6,452 nt of DNA from Phyllobacteriaceae bacterium. Its GTDB lineage: Bacteria; Pseudomonadota; Alphaproteobacteria; Rhizobiales; Ancalomicrobiaceae. The stretch covers positions 1 through 6,452 of the forward strand of contig JAAYVT010000306.1 of the NCBI GenBank assembly GCA_012517025.1. Reading direction: 5' to 3'. This document shows, piece by piece, positions 1 through 6,452 of the stretch. Under the pieces are notes generated by a model that was given only the letters and a program-made list of their open reading frames with translations, was not told where the DNA came from and did no database searches. Within the stretch, counting starts at the first letter, position 1. Each line of letters opens with the position of its first letter. A program made the position numbers and the translations under genes.

Positions 1-2
1 CG

Positions 3-170
3 CTCGCGCGCTTCCTGCGCCACCCCGGCAAGCCCCTGTCGCTCAGGGCGACGCGCGGCTTCCTCTCCCGCCTCGATCGCACCGAGTTGCGCCTGCCGGT
101 GGGCTTCCGCGATCGTGTCGCCGCTCATCTCGCCGGGTTGACCGGGGCGCCCCGCGCGGCGGCGGAGTGA
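3..170 (+). CDS. C-terminal fragment of an unrecognised protein
   Basis: This is an open frame entering from the left edge and ending at TGA 168-170, giving the last 55 residues of a protein. The visible part is rich in Arg and Leu (for example FLRHPGKPLSLRATRGFLSRL near its start) and ends in an Ala-rich tail. I do not recognise the family. It does not show the conserved C-terminal motifs of cytosine-5 methyltransferases, which would be the expected partner of the next gene, nor does it look like the C-terminus of TruB, which normally precedes rpsO. Its stop codon overlaps the GTG start of vsr (GTGA), which suggests translational coupling. Being coding is inferred from the open frame, codon pattern and the tight overlap. 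Confidence 0.6.
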   Translation, partial: LARFLRHPGKPLSLRATRGFLSRLDRTELRLPVGFRDRVAAHLAGLTGAPRAAAE

Positions 171-634
171 CCGCGATGGACGGGGAGGGGAAACCGGCCC
201 GCCCGATCCCGGACACCCCCGAGCGCTCGCGCCTGCTCGGCCGCGTCCGCCAGAAGAAGACCGCCCCGGAGGAGGTGGTGGCGAAGGCTCTGCGCCGCCT
301 CGGCCTCGCCTATCGCCGCAACGTCAAGGGGCTCCCCGGCTCGCCCGACTTCGCCAATCGCACCCGCCGCTTCGCGATCTTCGTCGACGGCTGCTTCTGG
401 CATCACCACACCGCCTGCCGCCGCGCCGGCGTTCCGAAGAACAACCGCGCCTTCTGGGAAGCCAAATTCGCCGCCAATCGCGCCCGCGACGCCGCCGCGA
501 TCCGCGCCCTGCGCCGCCTCGGTTTCAAGGTGATGGTGATCTGGGAATGCGAACTGGCGACGGTGGAGGCCCGCCTCGCCCGCGTCCTCGCCGAAAAACC
601 GCCGCAGACCAGCGGCAGAGAAGCGGCGCGGTGA
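167..634 (+). CDS. vsr: Vsr-like very short patch repair endonuclease
   Basis: The 155-residue protein matches the Vsr family, which nicks DNA 5' of the T in T:G mismatches that arise when 5-methylcytosine deaminates, starting very short patch repair. Visible family landmarks: an N-terminal helix with acidic residues E35/E36 where E. coli Vsr has E25; PGSPDF with the metal-binding catalytic Asp at D61 (E. coli D51); the core VDGCFWHHH at 73-81; zinc-ligand candidates C76, H81, C84 and C128; and the closing VIWECEL at 124-130. The E. coli T63-H64 pair is V73-D74 here, a variant I recall from many Vsr homologues. Length is normal. The GTG start at 167 overlaps the upstream stop; an ATG at 176 is an alternative that removes only three residues. 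Vsr genes usually sit beside a cytosine-5 methyltransferase; none is visible in the window. The family call is firm; pairing with a methyltransferase is unknown. Confidence 0.93.
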   Translation: MTAMDGEGKPARPIPDTPERSRLLGRVRQKKTAPEEVVAKALRRLGLAYRRNVKGLPGSPDFANRTRRFAIFVDGCFWHHHTACRRAGVPKNNRAFWEAKFAANRARDAAAIRALRRLGFKVMVIWECELATVEARLARVLAEKPPQTSGREAAR

Positions 635-639
635 CCTCT

Positions 640-664
640 CGGAAACGCTCCGCGCGCGTTTTCG
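640..664 (+). terminator. Hairpin after vsr, possible weak terminator
   Basis: A 9-bp stem (640-648 with 656-664, one G-U pair, 7-base loop) begins five bases after the vsr stop. The right arm contains TTTT, but no T-tract follows the stem, so it is not a canonical intrinsic terminator. It could end vsr transcription with Rho, or protect the 3' end. Confidence 0.35.
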
Positions 665-707
665 GTGGCGTTCCCTCCGCCTTTCGTGCATAAGGGCGGC
701 GCGCCGA

Positions 708-733
708 CCCCGCTGGACGACATCCCGGCGGGG
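708..733 (+). promoter_or_regulatory. rpsO leader hairpin, candidate S15 autoregulatory element
   Basis: A 9-bp stem pairs 708-716 with 725-733 (one G-U pair) around an 8-base loop. It sits 36 bases upstream of the rpsO start and 21 bases before its ribosome binding site. S15 represses its own mRNA in several bacterial groups through unrelated leader structures, so a hairpin here is a reasonable candidate. That it binds S15 is inference; I see no match to the E. coli pseudoknot. The rest of the vsr-rpsO gap (635-769) must also hold the rpsO promoter, but I cannot place -35 and -10 boxes with confidence. Confidence 0.35.
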
Positions 734-769
734 CCATGTCTGTTTTCTCACCCGAAAGGATGATCCACG

Positions 770-1039
770 ATGTCGATCACGGCCGAACGCAAGCTCGAAC
801 TCGTCAAGCAGTACGCGACCAAGGAAGGCGACACCGGTTCGCCGGAAGTCCAGGTCGCGGTGCTGTCCGAGCGCATCGCCAATCTGACCGAGCACTTCAA
901 GACCCACGCCAAGGACAACCATTCCCGTCGTGGCCTGCTGAAGATGGTCTCGAGCCGCCGCTCTCTCCTCGACTATCTGAAGAAGAAGGACGAGGCGCGT
1001 TACCGCACCCTGATCGAGCGTCTCGGCCTGCGCCGCTGA
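770..1039 (+). CDS. rpsO: 30S ribosomal protein S15
   Basis: The 89-residue product is a full-length S15, the small-subunit protein that binds the three-way junction of the 16S rRNA central domain and nucleates platform assembly together with S6 and S18. Family landmarks are all present: DTGSPEVQ at 21-28, the helix segment NLTEHFKTHAKDNHSRRGL at 38-56 and the closing YRTLIERLGLRR. The length equals that of E. coli S15. The ATG at 770 is preceded by AAAGGA at 755-760 with a 9-base gap, which fixes the start; the ATGs at 736 and 760 are out of frame. It lies 332 bases upstream of pnp, the standard bacterial rpsO-pnp pair, and is probably partly co-transcribed with it. Its usual upstream neighbour, truB, is absent. 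Confidence 0.98.
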   Translation: MSITAERKLELVKQYATKEGDTGSPEVQVAVLSERIANLTEHFKTHAKDNHSRRGLLKMVSSRRSLLDYLKKKDEARYRTLIERLGLRR

Positions 1040-1046
1040 CGTCGCT

Positions 1047-1060
1047 CCGGGCTCGCCCGG
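1047..1060 (+). other. Small inverted repeat after rpsO
   Basis: A 5-bp stem, CCGGG/CCCGG, with a CTCG tetraloop starts eight bases after the rpsO stop; T1046-G1061 could add a wobble pair. There is no T-tract. It may protect the rpsO 3' end or be chance in GC-rich DNA. Confidence 0.25.
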
Positions 1061-1109
1061 GCACGATCTTCGACCTCTCGGGGCGGCGGCAGCGCCGCTC
1101 CGAACCTTC

Positions 1110-1128
1110 CGGCGGAATTGCTCCGCCG
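1110..1128 (+). terminator. Inverted repeat in rpsO-pnp spacer, possible attenuator
   Basis: A perfect 7-bp stem (CGGCGGA 1110-1116 with TCCGCCG 1122-1128) encloses a 5-base loop. In E. coli a terminator between rpsO and pnp lets only part of the transcripts continue; this repeat is in the matching place but lacks a T-tract, so terminator activity is unproven. A weaker 5-bp stem around 1085-1099 lies just before it. Confidence 0.3.
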
Positions 1129-1171
1129 TCCGTCTCCGCCGCCGCGTAATGGGTCGCGCCGGAGGCGTCGA

Positions 1172-1243
1172 GGACCATGGCAGGATCGCCGGGGGCTCTC
1201 CCCGTCCGGGGTCGAGAGCCTCCCGCCGTCTTGCTCATGGTCC
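1172..1243 (+). promoter_or_regulatory. Long near-continuous hairpin in the pnp leader
   Basis: GGACCATG at 1172-1179 pairs perfectly with CATGGTCC at 1236-1243. Inside it, 1180-1185 pairs with 1229-1234, 1187-1188 with 1227-1228, 1190-1200 with 1214-1225 around one bulged T (1221), and CCC 1201-1203 with GGG 1209-1211 at the tip. Only a few bulges and one C-C mismatch interrupt about 30 pairs. A stem this long is a natural RNase III substrate. In E. coli, RNase III cuts a leader hairpin upstream of pnp and PNPase then degrades the remaining duplex strand, destabilising its own mRNA. The position here (129 bases before the start codon) fits such a control; the mechanism is inferred, the pairing is seen. 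Confidence 0.7.
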
Positions 1244-1245
1244 AA

Positions 1246-1266
1246 CGGACGAGGTTTCCTCGTCCG
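1246..1266 (+). promoter_or_regulatory. Perfect 9-bp hairpin, second element of pnp leader
   Basis: CGGACGAGG at 1246-1254 and CCTCGTCCG at 1258-1266 form a perfect stem with a TTT loop, starting only two bases after the long hairpin ends. No T-tract follows, so it is unlikely to be a terminator. It probably stacks with the long hairpin as part of the pnp mRNA leader. Confidence 0.6.
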
Positions 1267-1276
1267 CCCGAAACCC

Positions 1277-1343
1277 GCGCGCCCGCCCGCTCGCAGCGGC
1301 GCCGTGGCGCGCAGACCGCAGGGTCGCCCGAGGAGGAACCTCG
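1277..1343 (+). other. Further leader inverted repeats before pnp
   Basis: GCGCGCC 1277-1283 can pair with GGCGCGC 1306-1312, with an inner CCGC/GCGG stem (1287-1290 with 1296-1299). CGAGG 1329-1333 can pair with CCTCG 1339-1343. The same CCTCG can instead pair with CGAGG 1355-1359, which covers the pnp ribosome binding site. The short arms make each of these weaker evidence than the two upstream hairpins. Confidence 0.35.
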
Positions 1344-1355
1344 CGCGCGGCCCTC

Positions 1356-1360
1356 GAGGA
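1356..1360 (+). promoter_or_regulatory. pnp ribosome binding site
   Basis: GAGGA, 11 bases before ATG 1372, decides the pnp start. A second, stronger-looking purine run, GAGGAGGA at 1330-1337, has no start codon at a suitable distance and may act only as a standby or decoy site. Confidence 0.6.
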
Positions 1361-1371
1361 CCGAACGACAC

Positions 1372-3507
<2,136 letters not shown>

Positions 3508-3537
3508 TCGCTTCCTCCTTTCCGATCGAGACGTGCG

Positions 3538-3570
3538 AAGGGCGCCCCATGGGGCGCCTTTTACTTTTTT
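3538..3570 (+). terminator. Rho-independent terminator of pnp
   Basis: A perfect GC-rich stem, GGCGCCCC 3541-3548 with GGGGCGCC 3551-3558, is extended by AAG/TTT pairs at its base and followed by TTTT, AC and TTTTTT (3559-3570). It lies 31 bases after the pnp stop. It is a textbook intrinsic terminator for the + strand. On the - strand the stem is preceded by A residues but not followed by a T-run. Confidence 0.93.
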
Positions 3571-4328
3571 ACGTTGCCTGATGAATCTACTTCAATTTCA
3601 ACCGGAGTATGATCTCCATGTAATTCGGATAACGTTTTTCCAAAAGACGGATTAAAAGTCCTGGCTTGTTCGAGTGAAACGCTCGGAATAAAAGCCGTCC
3701 GAGAATGCCGTCTTCCATAAGAATCGGTTATTCGAATTCGCACTTTGCAATAACCGGAGCGCCGAGATGGGAAGCATCCACCAAATGAAGCGGATTGTTC
3801 GAAGTACACAATGCCGTTTATTGCCATCCCTGGAAGAATATATGTATCAACTTTATTATTTTCGAGAATGCTTCTTTGGACTAAATAGGGATATATTTTT
3901 ATATTTTCACCGATTTTTGACTGGAAGTCCTCAATAGATATTGTTTGATTTGTTAGATAAAACCAAAATATGCGGTATTTAAACCACAGCACGGGCGCAA
4001 GAATACTTATGTGCCAGTGATATCCAATGGATATATTTAATATGTCTGTGGGAGCAGACCCGGCATTGATTATACGTAAGTAAAGAGCAACCGCGGTTCT
4101 GTGTTCTTTCATGCCGTTGAATATTTTTCCGGTTCCAAAAGTACAAACAAAAGTAGGGCCATCAATTAAATCAATTTTAAGCTTCGGTCTTTTAATGAGT
4201 GAAGAAAATATACCGCTAATCCAACCGATTATTATAGAAACAAAAAATATCGCAAGATCGAGCACGCCTTGATTTTGATTCAGCAAAGAGGTTATATATT
4301 CAAAATAAAGAGAAAAATTATCGATCAT
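3561..4328 (-). CDS. Unknown membrane-anchored protein in AT-rich island
   Basis: This encodes 255 residues that I do not recognise. Residues 23-45 (from VLDLAIFFVSIIIGW to the SSLI end) form one hydrophobic segment, followed at once by basic KRPKLK. By the positive-inside rule the large C-terminal part should be cytoplasmic and the short, slightly acidic N-terminus periplasmic. The rest looks beta-rich, with alternating hydrophobic strands (KLKIDLIDGPTFVCTF, VALYLRIINAG, CKVRIRITDSYG), as in small immunoglobulin-like or sensor domains. A second aromatic patch at 109-126 (ILAPVLWFKYRIFWFYL) might associate with the membrane. Codon use is AT-rich, unlike every neighbour, pointing to recent horizontal acquisition. 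The ATG at 4326-4328 has AGG five bases upstream. The TAA stop (3561-3563) lies in the pnp terminator T-tract. The gene stands alone with its own promoter; a defence or other accessory role is possible but there is no domain evidence for it. Confidence 0.85.
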   Translation of the reverse strand: MIDNFSLYFEYITSLLNQNQGVLDLAIFFVSIIIGWISGIFSSLIKRPKLKIDLIDGPTFVCTFGTGKIFNGMKEHRTAVALYLRIINAGSAPTDILNISIGYHWHISILAPVLWFKYRIFWFYLTNQTISIEDFQSKIGENIKIYPYLVQRSILENNKVDTYILPGMAINGIVYFEQSASFGGCFPSRRSGYCKVRIRITDSYGRRHSRTAFIPSVSLEQARTFNPSFGKTLSELHGDHTPVEIEVDSSGNVKK

Positions 4329-4357
4329 CTCTACCTACAAATCTGACATTAGGCTAT

Positions 4358-4385
4358 ATATTATAATTTATAATTGCAATGTCAA
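4358..4385 (-). promoter_or_regulatory. Sigma-70-like promoter of the island gene
   Basis: On the - strand a consensus TTGACA -35 box (4380-4385) precedes an AT-rich stretch containing a consensus TATAAT (4360-4365) at a short 14-base spacing, or TAATAT (4358-4363) at 16 bases. It lies 30 bases before the ATG of the unknown membrane protein. Such E. coli-like boxes are unusual for this GC-rich genome and support a foreign origin. Which -10 is used cannot be decided from sequence. Confidence 0.6.
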
Positions 4386-4404
4386 GACATTATATTTGGA
4401 GATG

Positions 4405-4437
4405 GTGTGAGATGGCGGGTACATTGCCATCTCACAC
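4405..4437 (-). terminator. Perfect 12-bp hairpin downstream of the exported SnoaL-like gene
   Basis: GTGTGAGATGGC at 4405-4416 and GCCATCTCACAC at 4426-4437 pair perfectly around a 9-base loop. The stem begins 34 bases after the stop of the - strand SnoaL-like gene, where a terminator is expected, and 20 bases upstream of the island promoter. No T-tract follows on the - strand, and only AAACG follows on the + strand, so it is not canonical. It may stop or stabilise the SnoaL-like transcript, or be a binding site at the island edge. Confidence 0.5.
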
Positions 4438-4471
4438 AAACGTCCATCAATTTCCTTGAAAATATGAAAGT

Positions 4472-5047
4472 TCAGTGACCGAGGCCGATCTGCTTCATGA
4501 AGTCGGCGTTGTCCCAGAACAGATATTCCTCGTCCATCACGCCGGCCTTGGTCCAATGGCCGATCGTCGCCATGGTCAGCTTGAACGGCTTGCCGGTCGG
4601 GGCGATGGTCTTGCCGCCGCCGATCTGCATCGGCTGGGAGAAGGTGCCCTCGAGCACGCCGATCACCGCCGTCCACTCGCCCTGGCCGAACTTCACCGGG
4701 TGCTGTTCGATGCGGGTGTCGGGGGCGAAGACGAACATCGGCTTCAGCTCCTCGATGTGGTCGTGCAGGCCCTTCGAGGTGTGACCGTCGGGATAGTGGA
4801 CCAGAATGTCCTGGGCGTGGCTCTCACCGAGACGATCCCACTTCTGGTGGGTGTAGACGTCGAAGTCGAGCGTGTCGAACGTGTCGATGTTCTTCGCCGT
4901 CGTCTTCTCGGCGTCCTGGTATTTGGCCAGATCCTGCAGCAGAGCCGGCACCGGCGAGGAGGGGGCGGACGCCGGATCGGCGGCGAGGACGGGCGAAACC
5001 GACAGAACGGCGGCGAGGGCGGCGAAGGCGGGCAGAGCGAATTTCAT
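4472..5047 (-). CDS. Exported SnoaL-like (ester cyclase family) protein
   Basis: The 191-residue protein starts with a clear signal peptide (MKFALPAFAALAAVLSVSPVLA, likely cleaved after A22 or A23), so it should act in the periplasm or outside. The mature part carries the SnoaL/NTF2 alpha+beta barrel pattern of COG5485-type ester cyclases: HQKWDRLGESHAQDILVHYPDG at 67-88, KGLHDHIEELKPMFVFAPDTRIE at 92-114, GEWTAVIGVLEGTFSQPM at 123-140, GKPFKLTMATIGHWTKAGVMDEEYLFWDN at 152-180 and a C-terminal DFMKQIGLG. Known SnoaL enzymes close polyketide rings, but most relatives of this type have no assigned substrate, so no reaction is claimed. ATG 5045-5047 is chosen because it gives the signal peptide and has GGAG six bases upstream; a longer open frame adds 95 residues that do not look like protein. 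It is divergent from another SnoaL-like gene. Confidence 0.9.
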   Translation of the reverse strand: MKFALPAFAALAAVLSVSPVLAADPASAPSSPVPALLQDLAKYQDAEKTTAKNIDTFDTLDFDVYTHQKWDRLGESHAQDILVHYPDGHTSKGLHDHIEELKPMFVFAPDTRIEQHPVKFGQGEWTAVIGVLEGTFSQPMQIGGGKTIAPTGKPFKLTMATIGHWTKAGVMDEEYLFWDNADFMKQIGLGH

Positions 5048-5064
5048 CGAAGTCTCCGGTTTCT

Positions 5065-5083
5065 CGAGGTCGTCGCGACCTCG
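5065..5083 (-). promoter_or_regulatory. Leader hairpin before the exported SnoaL-like gene
   Basis: Perfect 8-bp arms, 5065-5072 and 5076-5083, enclose a 3-base loop, ending 17 bases before the start codon and 7 bases before the GGAG ribosome binding site (5054-5057 on the opposite strand). It may affect translation or mRNA stability; function is inferred. Confidence 0.4.
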
Positions 5084-5213
5084 TCGTGAGGGGATGACGT
5101 TGGGATATCGCTCGCCGCCGCCCCTCGGAAGCCGAAGAGACGGCGACGCATCGTCTCCATTCACGAAACAAACCGACGAACGAACCCGCTTTCGTCTCCG
5201 ATCGTGAGAAGAT

Positions 5214-5223
5214 ACGGTACCGT
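5214..5223. promoter_or_regulatory. Palindrome ACGGTACCGT, candidate operator
   Basis: A perfect 10-bp palindrome lies between two divergent genes, 167 bases from one start codon and 107 from the other. Its size and symmetry suit a TetR-type or other dimeric regulator site, but no regulator gene is in the window. The 5048-5330 region otherwise shows no promoter boxes I can place confidently. Confidence 0.35.
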
Positions 5224-5256
5224 CCTGCGTCGAGGGCTTGATCGCGTCGGCGCGAA

Positions 5257-5274
5257 CCGCGATCTTGATCGCGG
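5257..5274. promoter_or_regulatory. 18-bp interrupted palindrome in the divergent region
   Basis: CCGCGATC and GATCGCGG are 8-bp arms around a central TT. CTTGATCGCG, which contains the right half, also occurs at 5237-5246, so there are two direct copies 27 bases apart. It could be an operator in the leader of the + strand SnoaL-like gene; the two-base centre makes an RNA hairpin less likely than a protein site. Confidence 0.4.
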
Positions 5275-5330
5275 CCGGGGAGGGGGTGAAAGGTCCGCTC
5301 TCCGGTGCCGTCCCCGAAGGAGAAGTGGAC

Positions 5331-5735
5331 ATGACGCAGCCGACGCCGCGCGAACTGGTTCTCGCTTACGTCGAGGCCTTCAACGCCTACGACATGAAGC
5401 GATTGCGCGAGATCTTCGCGCCGGACGTCAAGACCTGGGGCGTGCTCGGCCACGGCGATCTCGACTTCGCCGAACCGGTGTGGGGCGAACTCCATCACGG
5501 CATGGAGATGCGGCTCGAGGTGCTCGATCTCCTCGTCGAGGGCGACAAGGTGGCGGCGCGCTACCACGAGACCGGCCGGTTCGTCGGGCCGTTCCGCGGC
5601 CTCGCCGGCAAGACCCCGACCGGCCGGCGCTACGCGGTTCCGGCGATGGAATGGTTCGAGACCGCCGACGGCCGAATCACCGCCCGTTGGGGCGCGCGCA
5701 ATTCCGCTTCGATCGAGCTGCAGGTCCTGGATTGA
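5331..5735 (+). CDS. Cytoplasmic SnoaL-like (NTF2-fold) protein
   Basis: The 134-residue protein has the SnoaL-like, NTF2-superfamily pattern: an N-terminal helix with PRELVLAYVEAFNAYDMKRLREIFAPDV (6-33), the middle segment WGELHHGMEMRLEVLDLLVEGDKVAARYHETGRFVG (51-86) and the final strands YAVPAMEWFETADGRITARWGARNS (101-125), which in ester-cyclase relatives form the pocket. There is no signal peptide, so it is cytoplasmic, in contrast to its divergent neighbour with the same fold. The ATG at 5331 is fixed by GAAGGAG at 5316-5322, eight bases upstream; the frame is open further upstream but without another good start. It may form a unit with the SDR gene starting 56 bases after its stop. Substrate unknown; the fold assignment is firm, the enzyme activity is not. 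Confidence 0.9.
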   Translation: MTQPTPRELVLAYVEAFNAYDMKRLREIFAPDVKTWGVLGHGDLDFAEPVWGELHHGMEMRLEVLDLLVEGDKVAARYHETGRFVGPFRGLAGKTPTGRRYAVPAMEWFETADGRITARWGARNSASIELQVLD

Positions 5736-5755
5736 CGGCCGCGCCGGTGCGGCCG
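5736..5755 (+). other. Short hairpin between SnoaL-like and SDR genes
   Basis: A 7-bp GC stem, CGGCCGC 5736-5742 with GCGGCCG 5749-5755, with a 6-base loop follows the stop directly. No T-tract follows, so read-through into the next gene is expected. Confidence 0.35.
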
Positions 5756-5791
5756 ATCGCCGCCCGGCCGCCGCCGTCACGGAGCCGCGTC

Positions 5792-6452
5792 ATGACGAAC
5801 ACCCCCGACATCGACCTCCTGGTCCTCGGCTGGGGCTATTCCGCCCGCCACGGCGCCGCTCGTCTGCAGCCGCGTCTCGCCTCGCTGACGACGACGGCGC
5901 GCGAGCGCGCCAAGGCGGAACGGCTGGGCGCGGCCGGCATCGCCGCGATCGATCTCTCGGCCGAGGGAGCCGCGGCACGCCTCGCGGCGGCGGCGGCGCG
6001 GGCGATCCACGTTCTCGTCTCTGCCGCCCCGGGCGAAGCCGGCGATCCGTTCCTGCCCGACCTCGCCCCCGCGCTCGCCGCCGCGGCGGCGGACGGGCGG
6101 CTGCGCTGGATCGGCTATCTCTCCACCGTCGGGGTCTACGGCGACGCCGACGGGGGGGCCGTCGACGAGACCACGCCGCCGCGTCCCGCCTCCGACCGCA
6201 CCCGGCGGCGGGTCGAGGCGGAGGCCGCCTGGGCCGACTTCGGCCGGGCGCACGGCGTCGCCGTCGCGATCCTGCGCCTCGCCGGCATCTACGGCCCGGG
6301 CCGCAACGCCTTCGTCAACCTCGCCGAGGGCCGGGCGCGCCGGGTGATCAAACCGGGACAGATGTTCAACCGCATCCACGTCGAGGACATCGGCCGGGCG
6401 ATCGCCGCCGCCGCCGCGACGGGCTTCGACGGCATCCTCGACGTCTCCGACG
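5792..6452 (+). CDS. Extended-SDR NAD(P)-binding epimerase-like protein, 3' end missing
   Basis: An open frame runs from ATG 5792 to the window end (220 full codons, no stop). The N-terminus LLVLGWGYSARHGAARL holds a Rossmann dinucleotide-binding loop (G13-x-G15-x-x-A18). Further extended-SDR landmarks are LSTVGVYGD (110-118), a VDETTPPRP segment, LRLAGIYGPGRNAF (161-174) and FNRIHVEDIGRAI near the window end. This matches the YeeZ-type branch of COG0451 epimerases/dehydratases. The catalytic YxxxK is not seen: Y116 is followed by Asp at +4, and the region where the motif normally falls reads RTRRRVEAE (R136 on), as I recall from this branch. The substrate is therefore unknown and catalysis may differ from classic epimerases. 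GGAG at 5781-5784 lies seven bases before the ATG. About a quarter of a usual-length protein lies beyond the edge. Confidence 0.88.
   Translation, partial: MTNTPDIDLLVLGWGYSARHGAARLQPRLASLTTTARERAKAERLGAAGIAAIDLSAEGAAARLAAAAARAIHVLVSAAPGEAGDPFLPDLAPALAAAAADGRLRWIGYLSTVGVYGDADGGAVDETTPPRPASDRTRRRVEAEAAWADFGRAHGVAVAILRLAGIYGPGRNAFVNLAEGRARRVIKPGQMFNRIHVEDIGRAIAAAAATGFDGILDVSD

Noticed and set aside
125..922. 265-residue - strand open frame across vsr and rpsO
   Set aside because: It lies antisense to two well-supported genes and has the composition of a reverse-strand shadow.
1177..1371. In-frame N-terminal extension of PNPase from ATG 1177
   Set aside because: The extra 65 residues are Arg/Pro-rich low complexity, the codons overlap the leader hairpins, and ATG 1372 gives the standard PNPase N-terminus with a ribosome binding site.
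3571..4470. Complete mobile element (transposon or integrative element)
   Set aside because: No transposase, integrase, terminal inverted repeats or target-site duplication could be found; only composition suggests transfer.
4475..5089. 204-residue + strand open frame opposite the exported SnoaL-like gene
   Set aside because: Shadow of the - strand gene, with Val/Leu/Gly/Arg-rich composition and no motif.
5048..5332. 95-residue upstream extension of the exported SnoaL-like protein
   Set aside because: It would bury the signal peptide inside the protein and covers the divergent regulatory region and the neighbour's start.
5777..6379. 200-residue - strand open frame opposite the SDR gene
   Set aside because: The + strand frame has clear Rossmann and SDR motifs; the opposite one has none.

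Overview
The window is chromosomal DNA from a GC-rich alphaproteobacterium. The PNPase N-terminus and the C-rich codon third positions look like Hyphomicrobiales; this is judged from sequence impression, not a search. There are eight protein-coding genes. The first and last are cut by the window edges. No tRNA, rRNA, CRISPR array or insertion sequence is visible.

Left part (1-3570), all + strand: the C-terminal end of an unrecognised protein overlaps a Vsr-type DNA mismatch endonuclease gene by four bases. Next come rpsO (ribosomal protein S15) and pnp (polynucleotide phosphorylase), the classical rpsO-pnp pair of RNA metabolism. Usually truB precedes rpsO in this cluster; here vsr occupies that place. 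The 332-base rpsO-pnp spacer is rich in inverted repeats. Its main element is a long, nearly continuous hairpin (1172-1243) followed by a perfect 9-bp hairpin (1246-1266). This resembles in layout, not in sequence, the E. coli pnp leader that RNase III and PNPase use for autoregulation. pnp ends in a strong intrinsic terminator.

Middle part (about 3560-4470): an AT-rich island unlike everything around it. It holds one - strand gene for a 255-residue protein of unknown function with one N-terminal membrane segment. Upstream of it lies an AT-rich promoter with consensus -35 and -10 boxes. The stop codon lies inside the T-tract of the pnp terminator. It is best read as a horizontally acquired cargo gene placed between the convergent pnp and SnoaL-like genes.

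Right part (4472-6452): two SnoaL/NTF2-fold genes are transcribed divergently from a 283-base region. One product is exported (- strand) and one is cytoplasmic (+ strand). The region between them carries two palindromes and a leader hairpin, so joint regulation is plausible. After the cytoplasmic one comes the start of an extended-SDR, NAD(P)-binding epimerase-like protein that runs off the window. The most novel items are the island gene and the structured pnp leader; neither has a proven function from sequence alone.
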